Assembly: GCA_017387265.1 (NCBI GenBank)
Contig: JAFOFM010000176.1
Location: 1-5,709 of the forward strand
Direction: 5' to 3'
From: Peptococcaceae bacterium
Lineage (GTDB): Bacteria; Bacillota; Peptococcia; Peptococcales; Peptococcaceae
DNA: 5,709 nucleotides
Shown here: positions 1 to 5,709 of the stretch, piece after piece
Position numbering within the stretch: the first letter of the stretch is position 1
Layout: each line of letters begins with the position of its first letter
Position numbers and translations under genes: made by a program
The notes under the pieces: model-generated
What the model was told of the DNA's origin: nothing
The model's database searches: none
What the model saw: the letters and a program-made list of their open reading frames with translations, nothing else

Positions 1-93
1 ACCCGTTATTACGGAAAAAAACACATTGGCTCTGCTTCAAGATTTTCATATTTTTACAAATTTCTATTTCTTTATTGTTTCGCACTCATAGTC

Positions 94-480
94 TTAAAAT
101 CCTTCCGGATACTCCGGCGGCAGCACAATAACATTTCCCTGCTGTATTTCCCTTTGATACGCACTTACTTCCTGCTGCCAGGCTGGTTCTTCCTTTCGTT
201 TTCTCCGTACTTTTGGCGATAAATGAAGTTCCTCTTCCACAAGTTCCGGCATATCAATCAGTACAACATCTATACCAATACGCACAACGTTCTGCCAGGG
301 AATACGAAGCTCTCCCTGATTCTGCAATATGCCTCGCAGCCCTCCAGGCCCCGGCAAAATCAATGTCTGTATCATACTGCGCTTCAGATTCAGTTCAATA
401 TCTTTCACATTGCCCAGACATTTCCCGTCCGCAATATTCACAATCTGCCTCTCCAGTAAATCCGATATTTTCGTACTCAT
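94..480 (-). CDS. PRC-barrel domain protein, YlmC/YmxH family
   Basis: This 128-residue protein resembles the YlmC/YmxH group of small PRC-barrel proteins found in spore-forming Bacillota and their relatives; their molecular role is not firmly known. Residues 1-78 show the expected pattern: an opening KISDLLERQIVNIADGKCLG, where the family usually has a ligand-free 'E-I-(I/V)-(D/N)' strand and a D-G-x-x-L-G turn at 18-23, then a hydrophobic strand ending in LPG (42-44), a Gly-rich GGLRG loop (46-50), and IPW (60-62) followed by VVRIGIDVVLID (65-76). Residues about 85-128 form an extra, charged tail (RRKRKEE, then a Gln/Glu-rich stretch and a Pro-rich end) beyond the usual 80-90-residue domain. 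The ATG at 480 is preceded by a G-rich ribosome binding site (GGGAGGGGG, 490-498) at slightly long spacing. It lies downstream of pyc on the same strand but behind a terminator, so it is probably its own unit. I found no convincing promoter for it. No signal peptide or membrane segment is seen. Confidence 0.8.
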   Translation of the reverse strand: MSTKISDLLERQIVNIADGKCLGNVKDIELNLKRSMIQTLILPGPGGLRGILQNQGELRIPWQNVVRIGIDVVLIDMPELVEEELHLSPKVRRKRKEEPAWQQEVSAYQREIQQGNVIVLPPEYPEGF

Positions 481-558
481 ATAGATTGTCCCCCTCCCAC
501 AGTAACAGGAATGATTATCTATATGCAGCTAAGAGAAAATCTATACTTCAAAACATAG

Positions 559-592
559 CAAAAACCCCTGAACCATAAATGGTTCAGGGGTT
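559..592 (-). terminator. Rho-independent terminator of pyc
   Basis: There is a perfect 13-bp inverted repeat, AACCCCTGAACCA at 563-575 and TGGTTCAGGGGTT at 580-592, with a 4-base loop at 576-579. On the minus strand the hairpin is followed at once by a run of T (564 down to 560) and, after a short break, more T. The plus-strand side has no T-run, so it should act on transcription leaving pyc, whose stop is about 35 bases upstream on that strand. It should reduce read-through into the PRC-barrel gene. Confidence 0.9.
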
Positions 593-625
593 CTAATGCA
601 TTCATAATGAAATTGTCTGTTTAGA

Positions 626-3600
626 CTATTCGATTACTGCGATTAATTCGCCAGCTACTACCTGGGAACCTTCTTTTGCATTGATTTTTGCAACTTTACC
701 ACTAGCGGTTGCCAGTACGTTGGTTTCCATTTTCATAGCTTCCAGAACAGCGATTGGTTCATTTTCTTTTACTTCGTCGCCTTCTTTAACCAGCAGTTTA
801 ATCAGAGTACCAGGGATGTTAGCGCCAACTTCGTTTGGATTGCTTTCATCAGCCATAACGGTGGATGCTACAGTTGCTACGGATTTCGCAGCTTTATCCA
901 GTACTTTTACGGTTCTTCTGTTACCGTTTACTTCGAAAATTAATTCGCGGAAGCCTTCCATGTCAGCTTTACGGATTTCTACCAGTTTTGTTACCAGGAT
1001 TTTGCCTTCGCTCAGAGCGATTTCACAGGTTTCACCTTCAGTAATTGCATGGAAGAATACATCGCTGCCCATATGAACGAATTCACCGTTATCCAGTTTT
1101 GCTTCCAGATAATCTTCGTATACTTTTGGATACATGCAGTAGCTCATTACCTGTTTCATGTCTGCATCCATACCGAACTGTTCGTCCAGATGTTTTTTGA
1201 TTGCGTCAAAGTCTTCTGCAGGCAGAATTTCACCAGGACGGCATGTGATGAATGGTTTGCCTTTCAGAACCAGTTTCTGCAGTTCTTCAGGGAAGCCGCC
1301 TTCAGGCTGACCCATCTGACCTTCGAAGTAAGTTACTACGGAGTCAGGGAAGTCCATGTTTGCAGCTTTTTCGTAAATATTTTCTGGTGTCAGATCATTC
1401 TGAATCATGAAGATTGTTAAGTCACCAACTACTTTGGAGGATGGTGTTACTTTAACGATATCGCCTAACATCATGTTAACATCGCGATACATTTTTTTCA
1501 CGTCGTCAAATCTGTGACCTAAGCCGAAGCTTTCTACCTGTGCTTTCAGGTTGGAGTACTGACCGCCAGGAATTTCATATTTATAGATTTCTGCGTTAGT
1601 AGATTTCAGATCGGATTCAAAACCGCCATATACAGGACGTACAGCTGCCCAGTAATCGGATACTTTCTGCAGATCGTCTACAGACATACCTGTTTCACGT
1701 TCGGTGTTTTCCAGAGCTGCAACGATGGAGTTCATTGCCGGCTGGCTGGTTAAACCTGCCATAGCGTTGATAGCGCAGTCAGCGATATCTACGCCGGCTT
1801 CGGAAGCTGCCAGTACAGTTGCAACACCGTTACCGGTGGTGTCATGTGTATGCAGGTGAATTGGAATACCGATTTCCTGTTTCAGAGTTTTGATTAATTT
1901 GGTTGCAGCAGCTGGTTTCAGCAGACCGGACATATCTTTAATACCCAGGATGTGTGTACCGGTTCTTTCCAGTTCTTTCGCCATTCTTACATAGTAATCC
2001 AGTGTGTATTTGTCGCGTTTAGCGTCCATAATATCACCGGTGTAGCACAGACAAGCTTCACATACTTTGTTCTGTTTCAGAGTTTCATCGATTGCAACTT
2101 CCATACCTTTCAGCCAGTTCAGGGAGTCGAAGATACGGAATACGTCGATACCAGCTTCTGCGGATTCTTTAACGAATGCACGGATTACGTTGTCTGGATA
2201 GTTTTTATAACCAACAGCATTTGCGCCGCGCAGCAGCATCTGGAACATTACGTTTGGAATCTGCTGGCGCAGAACATCTAATCTTTCCCATGGAGATTCT
2301 TTCAGGAAACGGTAAGCTACGTCGAATGTAGCACCGCCCCACATTTCCAGAGAGAATGCATCTTTTTCGATTACGGATGTTGCATCTGCAATCAGGCTCA
2401 TATCTCTGGTACGTACACGAGTTGCCATCAGAGACTGATGTGCATCACGGAATGTGGTATCAGTTAACAGCAGTTTTTTCTGTTCCAGTACCCATTTTGC
2501 CAGTTTTTCAGGACCGTGCTGATCCAGATACTGTTTGGTACCGCTCAGGTTGGATGGTACATTGTAACCGGTTGGAACGCGAGGCACGTCGAATTTTGGT
2601 TTCACGCCTTTTGTTTCGTTTACTACTTTTTCACCCAGGAATTTCAGTAATTTCAGCTCTTTATCGCCTTTTTTACCTGCTGTCAGCAGTTCAGGTGTTT
2701 TACCAATGAAGTTGGTATCGCAATTACCATTGCGGAAGTCTTCATGGTTTAATACGTTCATAATAAAACCGATATTGGTTTTTACGCCTTTGATTCTTGT
2801 TTCTTTCAGGCAGCGCAGTGCTTTGTTTACTGCATCATTGAAAGTTCTGCCGTGAGAAATGATTTTTACCATCAGGCTGTCATAGTATGGGCTGATAGTG
2901 GTACCTGCAGAAGCATTACCGCCATCTAAACGGATACCGTTACCGGAGCTTGTGCGATAAACATCGATAACGCCTGTGTCAGGAGCAAAGTTGTTTGCAG
3001 GGTCTTCTGTTGTAACACGACACTGGATTGCAAAACCATTTGCTTTAATATCATCCTGAGATTTGATGTTGATTTCATCGGAGTTCAGAGGGTAACCCTG
3101 CGCTACCATAATCTGAGCCTGTACGATATCCACACCAGTAATCATTTCGGATACGGTATGTTCTACCTGAATACGTGGGTTCATTTCGATAAAGTAATGC
3201 TGACCGGTAGCATCTACCAGGAATTCAACAGTACCAGCACCACGATAATTTACGGAACCAGCAATTTTCAGAGCATCGCCGCAGATAGCCTGACGCTGTT
3301 CTTCGGATAAGCACAGTGCAGGACCGAATTCGATTACTTTCTGGTGACGACGCTGAATGGAGCAGTCACGTTCAAATAAATGAACCAGATTGCCATGTTT
3401 GTCACCCAGTACCTGTACTTCGATGTGTTTTGGATTTTCAATATATTTTTCTACGAAAATTGTGTCAATACCAAATGCTTTTTTCGCTTCGCTTTTTGCA
3501 CTTCTGTATTCCTGCAGCAGGTCTTTTTCGTCACGTACAATACGCATACCACGACCGCCGCCGCCAGCAGATGCTTTTAAGATTAATGGATAGCCGCAAA

Positions 3601-4057
3601 CTTTTGCGTATTCCTGTACTTCTTCTTCATTTTCAGCCGCTTTTTCAACGCCTGGAATAGTTGGAACGCCAACAGAAGTTGCTACGATTTTAGACTGGAT
3701 TTTGTCACCCAGAGCGTCCATCATTTCATGGGTAGGCCCAATAAATGCAATGCCAGCTTCTTCACACTGTTTTGCAAATTCAGAGTTTTCAGCTAAGAAG
3801 CCATAACCAGGATGGATTGCATCAACTGCTTTTGCTTTTGCCAGAGCAATGATTTCACCAATGCTCAGGTATGCATCAATTGGAGATTTCCCTTTACCAA
3901 TCTGATAAGATTCATCTGCCAGTGTTCTAAATAAAGCATTTTTGTCTTCTTCCGAATAGATTGCTACACTGCGGATTCCCAGCTCACGACAAGCGCGGAA
4001 TACACGGATGGCAATTTCGCCACGGTTTGCTACCAATACACGTTTAAATTTCTGCAT
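626..4057 (-). CDS. pyc: Pyruvate carboxylase, complete, 1143 residues
   Basis: This is a cytosolic biotin enzyme that carboxylates pyruvate to oxaloacetate using ATP and bicarbonate (anaplerosis). All domains are on one chain. The biotin carboxylase domain (about 1-450) has the ATP-grasp Gly-rich loop KASAGGGGRGM (161-171) and the EMNPRIQVEH segment (N293, R295). The carboxyltransferase TIM barrel (about 525-800) opens at TDTTFRDAHQS, with likely metal ligands D538, H736 and H738 (HLHTHD) and the likely carbamylated lysine K707 (GIKDMSG). The conserved PYC/OadA C-terminal region follows (about 815-1010). The biotinyl domain carries EAMKMET, with biotinylated K1109, 35 residues from the C-terminus. 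D538, K707, H736 and H738 are all offset by 11 from the Rhizobium etli enzyme numbering as I remember it. The start at 4057 is chosen because AGGAGG (4065-4070) sits 7 bases upstream; an in-frame ATG at 4087 would add ten non-family residues. The full-length BC-CT-BCCP order argues against a split oxaloacetate decarboxylase. No frameshift or missing key residue is seen. Confidence 0.97.
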   Translation of the reverse strand: MQKFKRVLVANRGEIAIRVFRACRELGIRSVAIYSEEDKNALFRTLADESYQIGKGKSPIDAYLSIGEIIALAKAKAVDAIHPGYGFLAENSEFAKQCEEAGIAFIGPTHEMMDALGDKIQSKIVATSVGVPTIPGVEKAAENEEEVQEYAKVCGYPLILKASAGGGGRGMRIVRDEKDLLQEYRSAKSEAKKAFGIDTIFVEKYIENPKHIEVQVLGDKHGNLVHLFERDCSIQRRHQKVIEFGPALCLSEEQRQAICGDALKIAGSVNYRGAGTVEFLVDATGQHYFIEMNPRIQVEHTVSEMITGVDIVQAQIMVAQGYPLNSDEINIKSQDDIKANGFAIQCRVTTEDPANNFAPDTGVIDVYRTSSGNGIRLDGGNASAGTTISPYYDSLMVKIISHGRTFNDAVNKALRCLKETRIKGVKTNIGFIMNVLNHEDFRNGNCDTNFIGKTPELLTAGKKGDKELKLLKFLGEKVVNETKGVKPKFDVPRVPTGYNVPSNLSGTKQYLDQHGPEKLAKWVLEQKKLLLTDTTFRDAHQSLMATRVRTRDMSLIADATSVIEKDAFSLEMWGGATFDVAYRFLKESPWERLDVLRQQIPNVMFQMLLRGANAVGYKNYPDNVIRAFVKESAEAGIDVFRIFDSLNWLKGMEVAIDETLKQNKVCEACLCYTGDIMDAKRDKYTLDYYVRMAKELERTGTHILGIKDMSGLLKPAAATKLIKTLKQEIGIPIHLHTHDTTGNGVATVLAASEAGVDIADCAINAMAGLTSQPAMNSIVAALENTERETGMSVDDLQKVSDYWAAVRPVYGGFESDLKSTNAEIYKYEIPGGQYSNLKAQVESFGLGHRFDDVKKMYRDVNMMLGDIVKVTPSSKVVGDLTIFMIQNDLTPENIYEKAANMDFPDSVVTYFEGQMGQPEGGFPEELQKLVLKGKPFITCRPGEILPAEDFDAIKKHLDEQFGMDADMKQVMSYCMYPKVYEDYLEAKLDNGEFVHMGSDVFFHAITEGETCEIALSEGKILVTKLVEIRKADMEGFRELIFEVNGNRRTVKVLDKAAKSVATVASTVMADESNPNEVGANIPGTLIKLLVKEGDEVKENEPIAVLEAMKMETNVLATASGKVAKINAKEGSQVVAGELIAVIE

Positions 4058-4064
4058 TTTGGTA

Positions 4065-4070
4065 CCTCCT
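4065..4070 (-). promoter_or_regulatory. Ribosome binding site deciding the pyc start
   Basis: On the minus strand AGGAGG lies 7 bases before the ATG at 4057. This perfect Shine-Dalgarno sits downstream of the alternative ATG at 4087 and therefore rules in favour of the shorter protein, which begins MQKFKRVLVANRGE as in known pyruvate carboxylases. Confidence 0.9.
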
Positions 4071-4080
4071 GAATAATTTA

Positions 4081-4107
4081 TTGTCACAATTATTGAAATG
4101 TGTCACA
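4081..4107 (-). promoter_or_regulatory. Twin TGTGACA repeats in the pyc leader, candidate operator
   Basis: Minus-strand TGTGACA occurs twice, at 4101-4107 and 4082-4088, separated by 12 bases. Each copy sits in a 9-base odd-length palindrome (plus strand TTGTCACAA at 4081-4089 and TGTGTCACA at 4099-4107). Both lie between the proximal -10 box and the ribosome binding site, where a bound repressor could block initiation or elongation. TGTGA is the half-site of CRP/FNR-type regulators, but the copies are direct rather than inverted, so no regulator is assigned. This is inferred from pattern only. Confidence 0.3.
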
Positions 4108-4117
4108 TATTGATATG

Positions 4118-4145
4118 ATTATACTACATTTATTTCGATTATCAC
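4118..4145 (-). promoter_or_regulatory. Proximal candidate pyc promoter
   Basis: On the minus strand a consensus TATAAT -10 box (4118-4123) is preceded, 16 bases upstream, by GTGATA (4140-4145), which matches 4 of 6 of TTGACA. The expected start point near 4111 gives a leader of about 54 bases before pyc. The -10 is perfect, while the -35 is weak, which fits a promoter that may need an activator. Confidence 0.5.
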
Positions 4146-4275
4146 AGCCCTATTTTGCCAAAAATATATAAATGTAATTTATTTATCTGCTTTTTTATAC
4201 GCTGTAAACGGACAAAGGTTTTTACCTTAAAAACATTGTGATGATTCATTCTCATTATAAAATTCTTTTCAATAG

Positions 4276-4304
4276 ATTGTATTAATCTGACCAACTCTTT
4301 GCAA
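4276..4304 (-). promoter_or_regulatory. Distal candidate pyc promoter using the shared -35
   Basis: On the minus strand TTGCAA (4299-4304), a 17-base spacer and TACAAT (4276-4281) form a sigma-70/sigma-A-like promoter. The -35 hexamer is the same six bases used by the plus-strand promoter, because TTGCAA is its own reverse complement. Transcription would start near 4269, giving pyc a leader of roughly 210 bases. The leader contains a weak 5-bp hairpin (4215-4228), with no recognisable riboswitch. Confidence 0.45.
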
Positions 4305-4327
4305 TATCAAATAAAATATGCTACAAT
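4299..4327 (+). promoter_or_regulatory. Promoter of the small membrane protein gene
   Basis: TTGCAA (4299-4304, 4 of 6 to TTGACA) is followed after an ideal 17-base spacer by TACAAT (4322-4327, 5 of 6 to TATAAT), with an extended -10 TG at 4319-4320 one base before the hexamer. The expected start near 4334 leaves about 58 bases of leader before the ATG at 4392. It overlaps the opposite-facing candidate promoter at the -35 box. Confidence 0.6.
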
Positions 4328-4379
4328 ATTTTATCAAAGAATACTGATTTTGATTTGAATGTTTTTACTTATGAATTAC

Positions 4380-4385
4380 AGGAGG
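4380..4385 (+). promoter_or_regulatory. Ribosome binding site deciding the membrane protein start
   Basis: AGGAGG lies 6 bases before the ATG at 4392. In-frame ATGs at 4359 and 4371 have no comparable site and would place the Shine-Dalgarno inside the coding region. Confidence 0.85.
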
Positions 4386-4391
4386 ATTTTC

Positions 4392-4718
4392 ATGAAAAAA
4401 TTTCAGACACTCAGCTCCCGCGCTGTCCTGCTGATGTGCGCAGTGTGGGCTGTCTTAACATTCGGCGGCATGCTTACCAATGGCCAGTCTTATTTCTTTC
4501 TTGGTCTGATCAGTGCCTGGCTCGGGGTTCAGAACATTATTCTGCTGAATATGGGTCAAAAAACCGGCGAAATGCCTGACAAACTGGCTTATCACGTAAA
4601 ACAGAAAGGCGAACGCGGCGGAATTATCCGTTATGTTATCATCAACATTCTTCTTTATCTGTTAATTGGTATCGTGGTAATGGTTTGCGGCTGGTCGATG
4701 ATGTTCCCGGCAGCGTAA
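4392..4718 (+). CDS. Small integral membrane protein of unknown function, 108 residues
   Basis: I do not recognise a family. The protein begins MKKFQTL and has three hydrophobic stretches long enough to cross the membrane: about 11-29, 33-54 and 78-104. A tight TNGQ turn separates the first two. A hydrophilic loop (55-77), rich in Lys and Arg with a GERGG turn, precedes the third. By the positive-inside rule the N-terminus and this loop would be cytoplasmic and the C-terminus outside. There is one Cys in the first segment and one in the third (C16, C99), and no catalytic motif. The start at 4392 follows an ideal ribosome binding site. The gene is transcribed divergently from pyc from an overlapping promoter region and ends 90 bases before the convergent PFL gene, with a terminator between. 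It appears to be a single-gene unit. Linked expression with pyc is a guess from the promoter layout. Confidence 0.8.
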   Translation: MKKFQTLSSRAVLLMCAVWAVLTFGGMLTNGQSYFFLGLISAWLGVQNIILLNMGQKTGEMPDKLAYHVKQKGERGGIIRYVIINILLYLLIGIVVMVCGWSMMFPAA

Positions 4719-4754
4719 CGCATAAATAAAAAACATAAATTGTCTAATAAACAC

Positions 4755-4792
4755 AAAAGAGGATCTTCATATAGAAGATCCTCTTTTTTATT
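4755..4792. terminator. Bidirectional terminator between convergent genes
   Basis: There is a perfect 14-bp inverted repeat, AAAAGAGGATCTTC at 4755-4768 and GAAGATCCTCTTTT at 4774-4787, with a 5-base loop. The plus-strand hairpin runs into T4784-4789 and a further T-rich stretch. On the minus strand the hairpin ends in TTTT followed by GTGTTTATT. It should stop both the membrane protein transcript and the PFL transcript. Confidence 0.9.
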
Positions 4793-4808
4793 TCTAATAA
4801 ACTCTTTT

Positions 4809-5588
4809 TTAGTTATTCAGCGAATGAATTGGTGCCGGGATACGGCCGCCGCGTTTTACAAATAAATCGGAGCTGTATTTGTTTACATCCATAATTGGTG
4901 CATAACCTAACAGGCCGCCGAATACAACGGTTTCACCCACTTTTTTACCTGGAACCGGAATTACGCGAACCGCAGTAGTTTTTTTGTTAATCATACCGAT
5001 TGCCGCTTCATCGGCAATAATTGCTGCGATTGTTTCCGCACTGGTATCACCAGGGATTGCAATCATGTCTAAGCCTACAGAGCATACACAGGTCATAGCT
5101 TCCAGTTTATCCAGATGCAGCGCATCCTCTTCTACCGCACGAATCATACCCGCGTCTTCACTAACCGGAATAAACGCACCGCTTAAACCGCCAACGTGAG
5201 AAGATGCCATCGCGCCGCCTTTTTTTACTGCGTCGTTCAGCATTGCCAGTGCAGCTGTTGTGCCATGAGTACCAACGCGTTCCAGACCCATCGCTTCCAG
5301 AATATCCGCAACACTGTCCCCTACTGCTGGAGTTGGAGCCAGAGACAGGTCTACAATCCCGAAAGGAATACCCAGTCGACGAGCTGCTTCACGGCCTACC
5401 AGTTCACCGGAACGGGTAACTTTAAAGGCAGTGTGTTTAATGGTGGTAGCCAGTTCATCAAATGGCGCATTTGGAATTTTGCGAACGGCATTTAATACTA
5501 CACCAGGACCGCTTACACCAACGTTTAAAACAACTTCCGGTTCCCCAACGCCATGGAAGGCACCCGCCATAAACGGATTGTCTTCTAC
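4809..5588 (-). CDS. PFL family protein (UPF0210/DUF711), C-terminal 259 residues only
   Basis: The sequence matches the C-terminal half of the UPF0210 (DUF711, 'PFL family') proteins, which are about 450 residues long; their biochemical role is unsettled. Recognisable segments, in order, are [114 protein letters not shown] and the hallmark C-terminus [11 protein letters not shown]. It ends at a TAA (4811-4809) just after the shared terminator. About 190 N-terminal residues are missing. The reading frame stays open to an ATG at 5624, but the residues before VEDNP (…LTCRSQ) do not look like the family and overlap the unrelated opposite-strand frame, so I end the genuine homology at about 5588. 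In many genomes this gene follows a small ACT-domain (UPF0237) gene, which would lie beyond the break. Confidence 0.88.
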   Translation of the reverse strand, partial: VEDNPFMAGAFHGVGEPEVVLNVGVSGPGVVLNAVRKIPNAPFDELATTIKHTAFKVTRSGELVGREAARRLGIPFGIVDLSLAPTPAVGDSVADILEAMGLERVGTHGTTAALAMLNDAVKKGGAMASSHVGGLSGAFIPVSEDAGMIRAVEEDALHLDKLEAMTCVCSVGLDMIAIPGDTSAETIAAIIADEAAIGMINKKTTAVRVIPVPGKKVGETVVFGGLLGYAPIMDVNKYSSDLFVKRGGRIPAPIHSLNN

Positions 5589-5596
5589 CTGTGATC
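5583..5596. other. Breakpoint between unrelated sequences (probable chimera)
   Basis: Around 5588-5590 the minus-strand PFL frame loses its family pattern, and a plus-strand HIT-like frame of different composition starts within one or two bases. No insertion sequence, inverted repeat, tRNA or attachment-like duplication is visible. A GATC (5593-5596) and a CTGCAG (5596-5601) lie a few bases into the right-hand side. Because the HIT frame already reads CDL across them, they are probably not the join itself. Confidence 0.7.
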
Positions 5597-5709
5597 TGCA
5601 GGTGAGCCAGCTGATCCTGTTCAAGGAGCAGAGCCACCCGGGCCGTGTGATCGTGGCCTACAAGGACCATGTCAGCGAGCTGGTAAACATCAGCGACGAG
5701 GAGCGGAAT
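5590..5709 (+). CDS. HIT-family protein, internal fragment (probably foreign)
   Basis: Forty codons are open to the window edge, reading [14 protein letters not shown], then [17 protein letters not shown], then VNISDEERN. This resembles the N-terminal part of bacterial HIT (histidine triad) nucleotide-binding proteins, where a 'V-S-x-L-x-L-F-K-(E/D)-Q' strand, 'G-R-x-x-V-A' and 'H-V-x-(E/D)-(I/L)-x-x-L/I-x-x-E-E' follow one another. The diagnostic HxHxH active site would lie past the end, so the call rests on similarity alone. Hand-counted G+C is 70 of 120 (about 58%), with G/C-ending codons (CTG, GTG, AAG, GAG, AGC), whereas the neighbouring genes favour GAA, AAA, GTA and TTA. No start codon or ribosome binding site is present; the frame begins at the join with the PFL gene. 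Confidence 0.6.

Noticed and set aside
3..14. Small hairpin CCGT-TATT-ACGG followed by an A-run
   Set aside because: The 4-bp stem is too short, and the T-run on the minus strand comes before rather than after the hairpin, so it is not a terminator. Nothing else is recognised in 1-93.
681..3660. Several open frames of 66-131 codons on the strand opposite pyc
   Set aside because: They lie wholly inside the strongly conserved pyc gene, show no family-like features and have the composition expected of antisense shadows.
4058..4087. Upstream in-frame ATG for pyc adding ten residues
   Set aside because: No ribosome binding site precedes 4087, the added residues do not match the family, and a perfect AGGAGG lies just before the ATG at 4057.
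4203..4225. BirA-like biotin operator (TGTAAAC … GGTTTTTAC) upstream of pyc
   Set aside because: The half-sites are only 7 bases apart, whereas known BirA operators need about 14-16, and the right half is a poor match.
4240..4260. Fur-box-like sequence ending TCATTATAA
   Set aside because: Only the right half resembles the Fur consensus; the left half is poor, and neither flanking gene suggests iron control.
4359..4391. Earlier in-frame starts for the small membrane protein
   Set aside because: They lack a Shine-Dalgarno and would place AGGAGG (4380-4385) inside the coding sequence; the ATG at 4392 is ideally spaced.
4058..4391. Riboswitch, T-box, small RNA, CRISPR or phage element in the longest gene-free stretch
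   Set aside because: Only the promoter elements, the short repeats and weak hairpins described are visible; no conserved RNA core or repeat array is recognisable.
5589..5624. N-terminal extension of the PFL frame to an ATG at 5624, as a possible novel fusion protein
   Set aside because: The extra residues do not resemble the family, overlap a HIT-like frame on the other strand and arise from the junction; the real gene should be about 190 residues longer.
5458..5670. 70-codon minus-strand frame spanning the junction
   Set aside because: It is out of frame with the PFL gene, crosses the chimeric join and has no family-like sequence.

Overview
The window looks like a piece of an anaerobic Bacillota genome. 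A YlmC/YmxH-type PRC-barrel protein, strong AGGAGG ribosome binding sites, A+T-rich intergenic DNA and the protein styles suggest a gut Negativicutes of the Acidaminococcaceae kind (for example Phascolarctobacterium or Acidaminococcus). The class-level call is a moderate-confidence inference from memory of these families, not a database result. The last ~120 bases do not fit the rest and probably come from another genome.

Layout, left to right. Positions 94-480 (minus) encode a small PRC-barrel protein. A strong intrinsic terminator (about 559-592, acting on the minus strand) separates it from the main gene, a complete 1143-residue pyruvate carboxylase (626-4057, minus), which makes oxaloacetate from pyruvate and bicarbonate. 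The 334-base gap at 4058-4391 is a divergent control region. It holds a proximal candidate pyc promoter and a pair of back-to-back candidate promoters that share one self-complementary TTGCAA -35 box, one reading toward pyc and one toward a small membrane protein gene (4392-4718, plus). A bidirectional terminator (4755-4792) lies between that gene and the convergent 3' part of a PFL-family (UPF0210/DUF711) gene (4809-5588, minus).

At about 5588-5590 the PFL reading frame stops resembling its family. An opposite-strand, G+C-richer frame begins there, coding for an internal piece of a HIT-family protein that runs off the window end. Neither gene has its start here, and no mobile element explains the join. 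An assembly or library chimera is the simplest reading.

No undescribed multi-gene system is visible. The most interesting native feature is the shared -35 divergent promoter linking pyruvate carboxylase to a small membrane protein of unknown function. The most important practical point is the suspect junction.
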